A program made the translations under genes and the position numbers. The notes beneath the pieces were generated by a model. That model ran no database searches, was not told the DNA's origin, and saw only the letters and a list, made by a program, of their open reading frames with translations. This document shows positions 27,213 to 39,290 of a stretch of DNA of 64,000 nucleotides, piece after piece (the first letter of the stretch is position 1; each line of letters opens with the position of its first letter). Location: positions 9,816,239 through 9,880,238 of the forward strand of contig JAGGNK010010225.1 of assembly GCA_017590115.1 (NCBI GenBank). Reading direction: 5' to 3'. This DNA is from Montifringilla adamsi (taxonomy: Eukaryota; Chordata; Aves; Passeriformes; Passeridae).

Positions 27213-29649
27213 CTACTTTCTCAGTTGCTCCAGACAATTCCTCTCTCTGCTGTCTCTTGCGTTTCCAGGGCAAGAGTTTGGAGAAGGAACATCAGTGACT
27301 GGCCCTTCCCAACATCCAAGATTCAGCTGGCCTGGACGAAGAAGACAACAGTAATAACTAGTAACTTCAGTAACTTTGGGCATAACAGTAGGTGATAAAT
27401 GTTAAGAGGTCAGCAGCTAATTTAACAGGTTGCTGTGCTGCTTCCCCTTTCTGGGATCTTCACTGAGTTCTAACTGATTTTCAGGAAATAGGGCCTGGCT
27501 TTCCCAAGATTTTTGAAAATATCTGTTATTATATAATAAAGTCCTTAAATTCTTGTACCAGTTCTACTACAAGGTATTATTGCTTCACTTATGATTTGCC
27601 AGGAAGGCTGACTATCTGGGATACAGTAGACAGTAATGATTCATCGCTTTAAGTTCCTGGTCCTAAGTGGGATATAGCTGTAGCAAAGTAATATATTCCT
27701 ACATCCTTTCTTCCTGCCTCTGTCACCATCAAAATATTCTCTCTCACAGCAATTCATAAGGAGCTTTCACCTGATATGAATTTTATACCTGGTATTATTT
27801 GTGTTGCTCTGTGCGTCCCAGTCCCTTTGTACATTTTGTCAATATAGCTGAAAGTGCTTCAAGCCTGTATGTCACAATGTATTTGTAGAACAACATAACC
27901 TGTGCTGGTCAGGTCTGCAGGGTGCTACTGCTGCAGTTAATTGACTAGCTTGACTCTTTAGTAGTAAATTGGGTTTTGTACTAAGTCATTCTCAGGACTG
28001 ACACATCTGAGGGAGTGGAAAATGCCTTTGATCTAGTCATTGTAATCAAAATAGAGCAGAAGATAAATTTAAAAATCTGTTACGTAGTTTAAAATTATAA
28101 ATCATAATTGTGAACCCTGACTTTTGAAATGCAAATATGTAAGGGGTACTTGTGCTTCCTAAACTTTCAGGAAATGGCTCTTCAGCTTTGCTTCAAGTAT
28201 TACTTACCCTTTACAACTAGTATCTGGTAAAGGAGCTTTGAAAAGTGTTTGCATCCTCAATAACTTATCAGAAAACATGTGTAAAAATACTCGGAGACAA
28301 TGCACACAACTGTTCCTTATGGACCTACGATGACAATATGTATCAAACACTCAGCACATATCTAGGCAGCAGCTAAAGTTCAGCTACTCAACTTTAACCC
28401 CCAAGAGCAGGTCAACAGGAAAAAGGAATGCATGTTAAAGCTCACACCAATGTTAAGTGAGATTCCTTCAATGGGGCTTGAACTCCTACTCAAGATATCA
28501 GCAGCAGGGCTGAGTGCCTTGGAATGCAAATCGAGCTTGTTACTCAGCATCACAGGAGTCATAAAAGTTCTACATCAAAGATGCAGATACAGGCTGAATT
28601 TTATCCAAGAGATATTTCACCACCTAGCCAATGGCCAGCTTCCAGTCCGAGACAGTGGCAGGGAATACTTTGAACTACTGCTGCTGATTAGACTCCCTCT
28701 GACTTCACAAATACTTTATCATTGTTTGTTTCACTAAATTAACAACAGAAGTGCAACGTCTTGGAACACGGACCTCATGAAATGCTCTCAAAGATGAAAA
28801 TCCTCGCACCTTACAACCTGCATTATTATTGAATGATCTTTCATTATGAGTCTTTCGTTACAACTAGAAAAAACAGGAATATAGTAGAGTGTTGCCAGAT
28901 GATAATGAAATAATGAACTGTACAATTCTACTGACTATGAGATGACTCCAAATATAGTGATTAATTTAAAATCATTTAGCCACCCTGCTACATCTTTAAG
29001 CACAGCAAAAAAACCCCAACCAACCACCCAACCAAAAAAAACCACCAGGGGCACATGTATGAGAATGGTACATGTAACAAAAATTCCTCCGTTTTTGTTG
29101 CTCATTGTTCAAAGTTCAAAGCACGTGAAAGGGCCCAGCAAAGAGCCATAGTGTCCTCATTTTATTCACCTCTTAAATTAGGGGGAAGGATGTACCAAGG
29201 AAGTGAAGAAATTCAAATAAATTGAGGGGGATATAAAGTGAAGCAATAAAATTCAAAATAGTTATCATTCGTAAAAACTCAGGTGTATTACTGTTAGTAG
29301 ATAAAGCAATTGAATGAAAGAGAAAATAAAACCATGTGACCAAAGTCACACAAAGAATTAAAACAAAGAGAAGGAACCATGGGGGTTTTTTTGTGGTACT
29401 GGCCACACAGGCTGTAAGTTATGAACAAGACCAATGAAAACATGACCCAGCAGTTTGGACCCTTTTTTTTCATTCTTGTGATGAAGATGAAAGGAGAAAT
29501 ACCTCAATCTGTTTTTTTCTTGAATTCTGGAAGGTTTTAAGATACTGCAGAGCAGAATGAGGTACAAAACTGCAGACAACAGACAGGTGAACAGGAACAT
29601 TCACAAGGAAAGAAGATCTGCACCTTTGGTCTTCTATTTCAACCATTTC
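27213..29649. other. non-coding stretch
   Basis: No supported gene. A 101-codon open frame at 28,432-28,737 (+) has no recognisable family, no splice context and no start-site support. The rest is AT-rich. Confidence 0.6.
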
Positions 29650-29671
29650 TTTTTTTTTTTTTTTTTTTTTT
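29650..29671 (-). repeat. T22 run (poly-A on the - strand)
   Basis: Twenty-two consecutive T bases. Read on the - strand this is a poly-A run with non-repetitive sequence on its 5' side (29,672 upward), so a retrotransposed copy is conceivable. I recognise no coding or non-coding RNA body there and no target-site duplication. Confidence 0.85.
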
Positions 29672-32600
29672 ACTGCTTGTCTTAGCATTGTTTTTGCTGA
29701 GAGGACTTTACCCACTGCTTCCTTCCATGCTCTAGTCCGTGTGTCTCCATCTAAGGTGTGAACTCGACCCTTCCTGCTCATCACCCTTTGGTGGAGGCTG
29801 TCCTGCCATCACCCATACACAACAGCAGTGAGCACCACTACATACCTGGCCCTAATAGAGCAAATAAAACCATAGGCAGTCTGAACGTGTGCAGAATCTG
29901 CCCTCACCCAAGGAAGATGTTTTATTCTGTGCAGTTCTTTCCTGGTGAATCTGTATGCTCTTCTTCTTCTACAATATTCATTAACACAAGTCACTTGTAC
30001 AGTAAATATTTATTTAACTTTAAGATTTATATAGTGTCTTTCCCTACAGCATCTAGGTGGTATTTGCAGAAATTAAAAGCATAAGTTATATGAAGCTTTC
30101 AATAGTGTTTTGCATTAAATTGCTACTGTTGTCAGAAATAAATCAGCTATATTGTCATGAAGTGAAATAAGCCTAACAAAACCCAAACAAGCAGAAGTAC
30201 AAAATCAATCAACCAAAAGCTAACCAAATAAATGTGGCTTGCATAAATAAAAGCAAGAAAGATTGGCTATCAGCTACATCAATGAAATACCTAGACATGA
30301 ATGAAAGCAGGCATCATTAATCTGCATTGATTGCACTTGTTTGCTGGGCCTTGTGTGCTTCCTATCTGACCCGAACGCTTGCTGGAAGCCATGCTGCTGG
30401 TGTTATTTGTAGGCAGATGTCTGTTTGCAGCAGAGCCAGTGTTAAAGGCGAGCGCTGAGTTTAGGAATGTGAAAGGGGAGCATTTTTCTCTGGCAGCAAA
30501 GGCGGTTTGAAGGGTTCCAGTCTTGTTGATAATTTTCTCTTTTGTCTCTCTGTTCATCACTGCAGCGCTTGCTTAAGGGTAGCCATCAGTGCAATTTTGC
30601 TATATGGTCAATTGGTGACTTGTTTCAGATTAAATACCTCCAAAAGCACTATTAAAAAAGAAAATCAGAGAGAATAGCAAGCTCCTTCAGTATTGCATTG
30701 ATCCACTTTACGACACAATATCAAAAACCCCTAAACCAGCGTCACTGAAAGACCAGTGACCTCTGGGAAGGAGGGGAGAGGGAGAAAGCTGCAGAAAGCT
30801 CTTCTGTTGGCTCTCCTACCAGGGAAAATGTTTGTGCAATTACATACCAAGTTAGGGAGTCGTGCCAGTCTCCATGTAGCTGTGGGAGAAAAAGGGACCT
30901 TTCAATTTGCCAAGTCCCTCAGATGTCTCAAGCTGACTCTGGTCAGTCACAGATATAGTGCCACATGTGAGCTGCTGCTTTTAATGCTCCCTGCACCATT
31001 GCTTCACTTTTGCTTTTTGCAATGGGCTACACGCTCAGCCCAGGGTAGGGTGAAGCACTTAAGCCACTGACTTCACACATCCAAGTTAGGAAGGCTGCAG
31101 TAAACAATGGCTTTCTATTTGCATGCATTGTTGCCACAGGTTTCCTTTAATCATGGATTTCTCCCATAACAAAATACACAAAGAGAGGGAGGGAGCCTGG
31201 ATCTGCCACAGTGCTTCCAACTGAGCACTTCCCTTTGAAAGATGTCAAATTTATCTGGTGCCTACATAGAAAGCCAAGCACTCTCAAAAACCAAATCCAC
31301 TCTCAGAGCACCCTCTGCCCCATTACCCATTTTACCTTTTCACTATCTGGTTATTTAAGTTCTGAAGTGTGCTGGATTAAGTTTGGTTTTCACTTGTACC
31401 CAGCCAGAGAAATAACATTCTCCATCTGTAGAGGAGAGCAAAAATGAATCCAGAGCGATTTCCCTTGCATATCAGTCTGACAGCCATGACTCTCCCTGCT
31501 TGCATTAGGTGGGATTATTTTTCCCTTTGTGAAGAATCAGTGGTTTGACTTATGGTATTACTTAGCATGATGATGGTAGTGCAGAGACCATCTCTTATTA
31601 CATCAATTGTTACAATTTGGTAACAGATTCAGATATAAAAGAGCATACCTTAGAACAGCATTTTCCTGTCTTTTTCCTTTTAGAACCACATTGTGCTTTT
31701 TAAAAGATCCTTTACAATCCCTGCTAAGGAAACCCATATGCATCATTCGCCCCTTTAAGGACCATCTTTGGTGAAATGGGTTTCACAGGCAATGTAGTGA
31801 GGGCTTCATAGGAAATTGGATTTTTTTCCTCACTTTGTTGTACAAAAGGTTAAAATTTATTTCTGTTTGATGGTGCTCACCTCAAAGATGTCCCCTGCAG
31901 GCTCTGTCTGTTGGCAGTTAACATGGGTTTAAAGAATGCTCTCTAGGCCATTCTGCAGCAAGAAAGTAGTAGGTCTTACATGGAAATGCAAACAAAACCT
32001 TTAAAGCTTTTGATCTTCTTGGGGACTTGATGAAATCTCTTGAGCAAATTGAAGGATTACATTCAACAGCAAATATGTACAAGTATAACAAATTAACTGT
32101 AAATGATATAACCAATCTAAAATGGAAGTATAAGATATTACTGTCTTGTGGCAGTATTTGAACTTTGTTTCACTGAAACTCAAGGATATTTTAAAAGCAA
32201 TGGTAAATGACTATTGACTACAAATATTCATTCAAATGCAAAAGAGAATTGCTCTGGGGTTTCTTCTCCTTTAATCTCCTTCTGATTTGATCTAAGCACA
32301 TCCTTCTAACCTTAATGCAGAGGGGTGGGAGGGACTGGGGGGGACAATCTGTGAAATTCATACTGCTAATCCCCTGAGGACTTTCTAATCAGACAAGAGC
32401 CACTAGGGAGACAGTTTCCTAAAGGTCTTTTGTTTCTCCTCATGTAAAGAACACAGAGAGCAGGTACTGCTGTGCATGGTACACTGAGACTTTTGCATGG
32501 TAAAACAATAATGCTTTGAAAGGCAGCAGGATTACCATATCTTCTTGTACTCATTGTCATTCAAAAAGGTGACCTATAAATTTCCCCCTGCTTTGAGCAG

Positions 32601-35600
32601 AGGTGGTGTGGTGACCTGGTCAACCCAGGTTCAAGTGTCATTGATTGGATGATGATGGACAAGGAAGAGTCCTTTGCCTGACATGAATCTACTTGACATT
32701 TCACTCATCAAGCACCTTGGGTTTATTTTCTAAATCAGCCTTTTCTCTTGCTTTGCTTACAGTTCAGCAACAGTGGCATGCACAGGCACATCATCATGTT
32801 TGCATCTGGTCCCAGTTCTTGGGAGCAAGCACAAAGGAAAAAAAGCCTAGGGATAATTTTCAATCCACATAACTTTTAAATGAATGGGGTGAGTAGCAGT
32901 CAGGACTGAAAAACGGTGAAACTCACATCATTAGGAACTTCAAAAGAGAAGGACTGCAAAGCCTCTCTTGCAGCATCATCAACTAATTTGTCTTTCCTTT
33001 GGGAATACTTCTGTTCAAAACCCTAGAAAATAATTCACAATCAAGATAACAGTTTGAGAAAAAAGTCAAAGCGATCACCTTAATCAGGCCCTTTTGAAGT
33101 TAAATGTACCCCACTTCAAGGCATGTAAAGTATTCTTAATATAGGCAAACATTAAACAGATGATGTGCAGAAGTCTGCATCTTTCACTACTCTTGTGTTC
33201 ACATACAGGATTACAAATCCATGCTCTCTACTGAAATCATGCAATCAAACCTTTCTGACTTGTGGTTTAATTACCACTGCTTCCTGAGATATTTAACAGG
33301 TTGCAGATATTAGGACACAGTTTTAACAACAGCCTTTCCAGTTAAACAGGTATAACCTTGAGTGTGAAGTAAGTAGGAATAGTGTATTGCCATTGAACAG
33401 AGTGCTTTGGCCACACAGAAAATATGTCACTAATTGGCACTGAAAATATGGTACAGCCCCCCTCTCCTTCCCATGCAAACAGAGGTGTAGTTTTACGATG
33501 ACAAGAGTGCTTCATTTCGACATGAATAACTGACAATCAATAAAGTGAATGTACCACAACACTCCCCCTGCATCAGGAGCAGAGAGCAGGTCAGCCTGGC
33601 TACTTCAGTATAAAACAGTGGCAGAATGGGCACCGCTGTGTGATCAGGCCTGCCAGTGCCCCACCCTGGGGCCAGGAGACACAAAATGGCCTGGGGGAGT
33701 CAAAGGGAGCAGAGCACTTCTGCTTATCAGGAGGCGGCTCTGTCCTATCAAGCGGACTGAGCCCCACGGAGTGCAAAGCCTTTTCAGCACTGATTTGCCC
33801 TGTCAGGATGACAGGCTTATCTGAGACCTCCCCATGGCTGGCCAGGAGAGATATCCAGGGTCTGGTGCATTGAGGCACCACTCCTCCCTTCACAAACTTA
33901 CCACCAGGGTTGAGCTCCCATGTGCTATCATTCCCAATAATGACAGCAAGTGGTTTGGCTAGCTACACCATGCCATCAAGGCCCTAAAGAATGCTCATAC
34001 AGGATGAAGCTCTGAGTACAACTCGTTCAAATTTGCAAAGAAAATGTTTGCTCACTACAAAAAGCAGCTTTGGTTCAGCTGAAAAAAGGGACAAATTCAT
34101 GCTAAGTTCAATGATTTTTTCTTTTCCCAGAACAGTTAAAACATTTTATCTGTTATTCAAGAATGTTTTAATTTTTCCAGTAAAGAGGAGGTCTCTTCAC
34201 CTGGATCCTGGTGTCTAAATGAAACATCTTCATTATACAAAGTTGATTCTTTTTCTTTAAGGGTGAAAGATGTAACTTCACAGTGAAAACTGAGAGTACT
34301 TTTAGGTGATGCAATATTCATCTTGCAGACTGTAAAATCAGTTTTCACAGCTCTACTAATGTACATACCAGCTTTTCCACTAATACAACATGATAAAAAA
34401 GATCTTGAAAGCAATGAACAATTCTGATACATGCAAGAATACAGAAATATGGTGTTTGGCACTCACTGTTGAGCAAGCACAGACTGAATATTAGGTATGA
34501 GATGATGGAAGAGCAATCCAGGAGGCACTGGCACTGCTGCCTTAGATGCATAATTTAACAGGTGAAAGAGAGAGAGAATCAGTTCCTTGGCTAGTTTTGC
34601 AGCTGTCTTTGGTAAAGTGCACAGTGTCCACATAAACTAACAGTAATCCACAAAATATGGCTGGGTAAAAGTAAGCTGCAAGTCAAATACAGCATGATGC
34701 AGTGATTTGGAAGCATCAAGGCAGAAGACAAACATGCCCTTGAATGTTTTTTATGAGGACAAGCCAGGAGTCCCCATCATGTGGATAACAGAAATTCCTG
34801 GCAGGACACATGAGGTCTCCGGTTGCACAGCCCGGTGCCTGACTGTTCCAGCAAGGGCTCAGTGTGGCCCTTCCTCATGCAGATGCAGTTACAGGATTTT
34901 CCTCCTTTACATGACTGATAATTTTCAGGATTACTTCAAGAACTTCATATATTTGACACCTTTATCCCTCTCTCGGGCTTGGATGAAACTAGCTGGGAAG
35001 CTTAGAGGAGAAGGAAGGACAGGCAGATGAGGGCCTGACTTGTAAGTGAGCAAACAGAAAACATGGGGTCAGTGCCACGTGTGACAACCAGCCACACAGA
35101 GTGATCCCACCACTTATCCTAAAAGCCACACTTCTCCCCTTGCCAGTAGGTCATGTCCACCTTCCTCAGCTTCTCTCTTCGTTCATGTGTTGGTTTACTG
35201 CAGAATACCTCTAATCTAAGCCCAAATCTGGTTCAAGCTGCAGACCAAATTGCCTATTTTAAATCTCTACATCTTTGAAAAAAGTGACATGTTCTGGAGT
35301 GTTGTTTAAGTATTGATCATAGCAAATAAAAACAAAATCAGCAGAGTAAACCTGGCTGAAGGCAAAGCAGACATTGTAAGGAGCAGCACTGTCTCAGATT
35401 GAGCCTGCACCATTTTTCTTGAGACATATTTTTATTGATACATTTTAAAGAAATTCTCAAATGAACACTCATAATTAGAAAATGAATAAAACCCAGTGCA
35501 CATGCTTTAAAGGTATACAGCACCCCACAGACAGCTCTTTCTTTGTTCCTGTTTCCTCAAAGACAGCTTGTTAAGTGGCATTGCAACCTAACTACTCCTC

Positions 35601-38532
35601 CATGGTTTTGTGCAAGTTCAGCCAATAAAAAGCTAGGAATTTCCCATCTTTGGTTATGAAAAGGAAGTTTCCAAGATTGGAGTCACTGATAAACTGAATA
35701 ACCCCTTTAAAAATTGCCTTATTACTTCCGTCTCCTTCCCAAGCTTTGAGCAGAATAAAATATTTATATGCACCCTGGCAACAGCCCAACTCAAAAATAT
35801 TATACAGCTGGTCCTATTGATTTTGAGTCCTGTGGAATAAATGCCTATCCATGAGAGTAATGGAGACAGAAATAGCAGTCCAAATTGTAATATTTAAAAT
35901 GTGTGTTTTAAATACATATAAGAATTCTCAAGTAAGGAACTTTGATCTTTTTGTTTTAATCACAGCTGTAATACATGGTCTTATCCTGATTTAAAATCTT
36001 CATAAAATAATCCTGTTCATGCTAAAGTATATGCTTTTCTGATGGCAGGAAGCAATATTGTTTGGACCATTTCTGCATGGATTTCCTTAATAACAACTAT
36101 TACAATATTCTGGATTTGAGACGGGCTATACAGCTTTCTTTCCTTTGATTTTATCCTTTAGATTGTAGCATAAATGCTAAGTAAAACATTTCACTGTCTA
36201 ATTTTAGAACAGAAACTATGTCAACATAAAAACTAATATTTTAAATGGCTGAGAAAATTAAAAAAATTCAACGTCAACTAAAATACAAATGAAGTCCAGG
36301 GCACTTGCTACATTTTGCTTTTTAAAAAAGGCATATAAACAATAATCTTTCACAGCAAGGCTGCACTTAAATTCATACATGGGAAAATATATACGAATTC
36401 TCATGCACATGAAATGAAATGATTCTCAGGACTGGTTTGTCTGAGTAAGCAGCAGCTATAAGAGCTTTGAAAGGGAAATTTATCTGGAGGAAAAATTATT
36501 TTTGCCAAAATGATTAAGCATTTGGAGAGATGACTGTCAGAAAAGAACTGCAAACTTTCTTGGTTAAAATCTTTATTGATTAAATTCCTGTAAAAATATT
36601 CATAGGACAAAGCCATAAACACATTTTCTATTCCACAATGCAATGAAAAAAATCAAATATATCAAAATAACTTTATGGGTAACTGTAAATTTCAGTCAGA
36701 TCTGATGATACAATAAATTTCATGTGTAGGAGAAAAATGAGGGTATTATATTTAGGAAACATATACTTCTTAATATTACATTTAGGAAGCATACATTTTA
36801 AAAAAGTATTTTTTCTCTGAAAGGATTCAAAATCATTTTTTAGAAATGTAAATTAGGCATAATATGGTGAAAGGTTTTTTAAAGGCCTTTTTGAGGCAAT
36901 TGTAGATATGTCACAAGACATAAGATGTGCTGCTCTCCATTAAGACTCAAAGCAGAACAAAGCATAGGACAGGATGTGTAAAGGGAAGGAGGTATATGAA
37001 AGATTTGTCTTTGCTCTTGCTATAAAATAACAAAGCTACGTCTTTCATCAGATTTTTGTCACTGAACAGAGGCACAAACTCCCCTCCTCCTGCAGCAGGC
37101 CAGGGTCTTGATGTATAGCATAACCACACAAAACGTTTGAAAAATCCAAGCAGCACCTTTTTTGTCACCTTTTAAGAATTATTGTGTAAAGGAGTTACCA
37201 GGATGATTACAGAATGAAGGGTCATCATCCAGCCTGCAGGGCACTACCAACCTGTGTAAGAGTTTGGACCTGACTCTCCGCGAATTCCTGAGATGTGCCA
37301 CTGTGTTTGTATTTCCACTATGAATCACATAGCTTTTATTTGACTGGAATCAATAAATTGAAAATATGTTATTCAACTGAGTTACTACTTATCATGCTAT
37401 TTTTCAGCATATTCAACAGTCTTATCAGCATGTGTAAACACTCTGTGACTATCTCTTAAGCACTAGCAGAGACTGATAATGAAGTGCCTGCTATTTAGAC
37501 ATTATTTCCTTAATAACAAAGTTACATGGAGAAGACTACTCACAGCTTGGCAAGAGGTTTTTATTTTTTTATTACTAGCAAGGTTTTGTTTGATTTTCAG
37601 ACACTCTAAAAACCACACCCTCCTAAGGAAGCCTGCTGAACAGCCACCTGGTCCTCAGCTGTTCTGATGTTAACACCCACCATGGCAGCCTGTGAAAAAG
37701 CTATTTCTTCTTTCATCTCAGGAAATTACTGAAGGTAGCAGGCTACCCATAATTTGAAGACTTGGGAAATTAAAATATTTGAGAATTTCTGATCTTGGGG
37801 GAAATAAGGCTAAGTACTTCCTTCACCTTTTTATCTGATTCAGAAAACAACAATTGTGAGATTAGGAGGTGGAATATTTATTTCAATGAACTTTCATCTC
37901 ATCTTGCTTTAATACTGGTGAATCCAGCAGAGAGGAAAGACCATTTGTCTATATATTAACTAAGAAAAGCTTCACCTAGTCAATGCTAACTACTGTAATC
38001 ATCCCCTATTTGTAAAATTAGGCTCAGCAGTTTTTGAATGAAAAGATTTTAAGGATTGAAAGTGGCATTTACAAACAATGCCATTTCTCCCAAATCAAGC
38101 TCAGCCCTCTTGCCTGACTAGAAAACTGCTCCTTTTCCGGCACTGACACCATCCTTGACTTAAAAGCTGTTAAAGGTCTCACTCAATAGAGCACATAAAT
38201 ATAACCATATGGTACAAAGAAATGGAGTCACTGCAGAGAAAAGAGACTAAGAGTCTGTTTTCAAACTCTCCCTGGTCAGAAACTGCTGAAAAGCAAGTGC
38301 AGCTTAATCTTCATCCAGAGCCATACCTCTCCAGGGAATCTGAGGCTCAGTTGGTTTCTGCCCACAGTACAACCATCTAAAGGGATGTCGTGACAAATGA
38401 GAGGTGAAATGAAGTCGACTGATATCCTAGCAGGCTGACAGCACAGAGATTTGATCAATCACAGAAAAAAAGAGATTGCACTGCTGTACACTATTTCGGC
38501 TCAGAATAATTAGTTTCAGAGACATCCTTGCC
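29672..38532. other. non-coding stretch
   Basis: No supported gene. CpG-retaining patches lie at about 30,380-30,570 and about 33,630-33,770. A - strand exon-like interval near 31,880-31,955 has a good acceptor and donor but is closed in all three frames, so it could only be an untranslated exon. A direct repeat occurs at 36,744-36,795. Confidence 0.65.
36744..36795. repeat. imperfect 22-bp direct repeat
   Basis: TATTATATTTAGGAAACATATA at 36,744-36,765 recurs with three changes at 36,774-36,795, a 30-bp period. Local duplication, no function suggested. Confidence 0.75.
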
Positions 38533-38553
38533 AAAAAAAAAAAAAAAAAAAAA
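38533..38553. repeat. A21 run
   Basis: Twenty-one consecutive A bases followed by GGGG. Simple-sequence tract; no retrotransposon body recognised upstream. Confidence 0.9.
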
Positions 38554-39139
38554 GGGGAAAATTTTGACTGCAGACTAAACCAGTTTGTAACTAGCATGTT
38601 GACCGCTTACAAGGCAACTGAAAAAAAAAAGTTTCAGTACAGTTTGTGACAATCCAGAAACAATCATTTTTTGAGTCTAAACATTCTTCATGTAGAAAAT
38701 ATTAATGAAACAGTCATGCATGTTCATGTCCAGTTCCCTGGAGACAATGTTCAAAACCAGCTTGTTCTGAAACTTCTATCAAATTTAAATGGCAAAGATC
38801 ACTGGAAACTTAGTTTATTTTCCTCAAGAGGTTAGGTAGGTAAGCTGAAACCACTAGAAGCAGTATAAACCCCCAAGGCCAAGTTATTTAAAGAAATTTC
38901 TACATCCCCTTTCAGGATATTTTAATCTATAAATTGTGCCATTCCACTCCCGTCATCCTGCAATGTCTGTCTGGATTGTGCAGTCTCTGATAAGACAAGT
39001 ACATCTGACAGTAATTTGTATATTTAAGGAGACTACAATGTACCCTGGAAAGATGTGAATTAGCAGGACAGAAGACAGCTGCCCCAACAAGCATTTCACC
39101 CTCTTTATGAGCTTACTGCAATGCCTGTTTTCACTTCAG

Positions 39140-39180
39140 GAGCCATACTGACTGCAGTATTATGTTTTTCCTCTTCTGTG
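39140..39180 (+). other. exon-like block with a possible start codon
   Basis: A good acceptor (TTTTCACTTCAG) ends at 39,139 and a donor (TGTG|GTAAGC) follows at 39,181, giving a 41-base block. It contains ATG at 39,162 with A at -3, reading MFFLFC into a phase-1 donor. A hydrophobic start plus a phase-1 intron is a common layout for secreted proteins, but six residues are too few to judge. It may be chance or part of a non-coding transcript. Confidence 0.15.
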
Positions 39181-39205
39181 GTAAGCATTTGCTCTCCTGT
39201 CTTCG

Positions 39206-39290
39206 AGGGAGGGAAGGGCAGTCAGATAAAACATGAAGTTTGTCCTGCAGTTCCACTTGCCTGGTCATCTGCAGCAGAGCCACACAGGCG
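39206..39290 (+). other. exon-like block with ATG and phase-1 donor
   Basis: A pyrimidine-rich acceptor (GCTCTCCTGTCTTCGAG) closes just before 39,206, and a strong donor GGCG|GTGAGT lies at 39,291. ATG at 39,233, with A at -3, opens 19 codons (MKFVLQFHLPGHLQQSHTG) ending in phase 1. The phase matches the exon-like blocks at 46,145, 47,967 and 48,637, so this is one possible 5' end for them. The hydrophobic stretch is weak for a signal peptide and no link between the blocks is proven. Confidence 0.15.

Noticed and set aside
31880..31955. - strand interval with good acceptor and GTGAGC donor
   Set aside because: All three frames contain stops, so it cannot be a coding exon, and no transcript can be traced.
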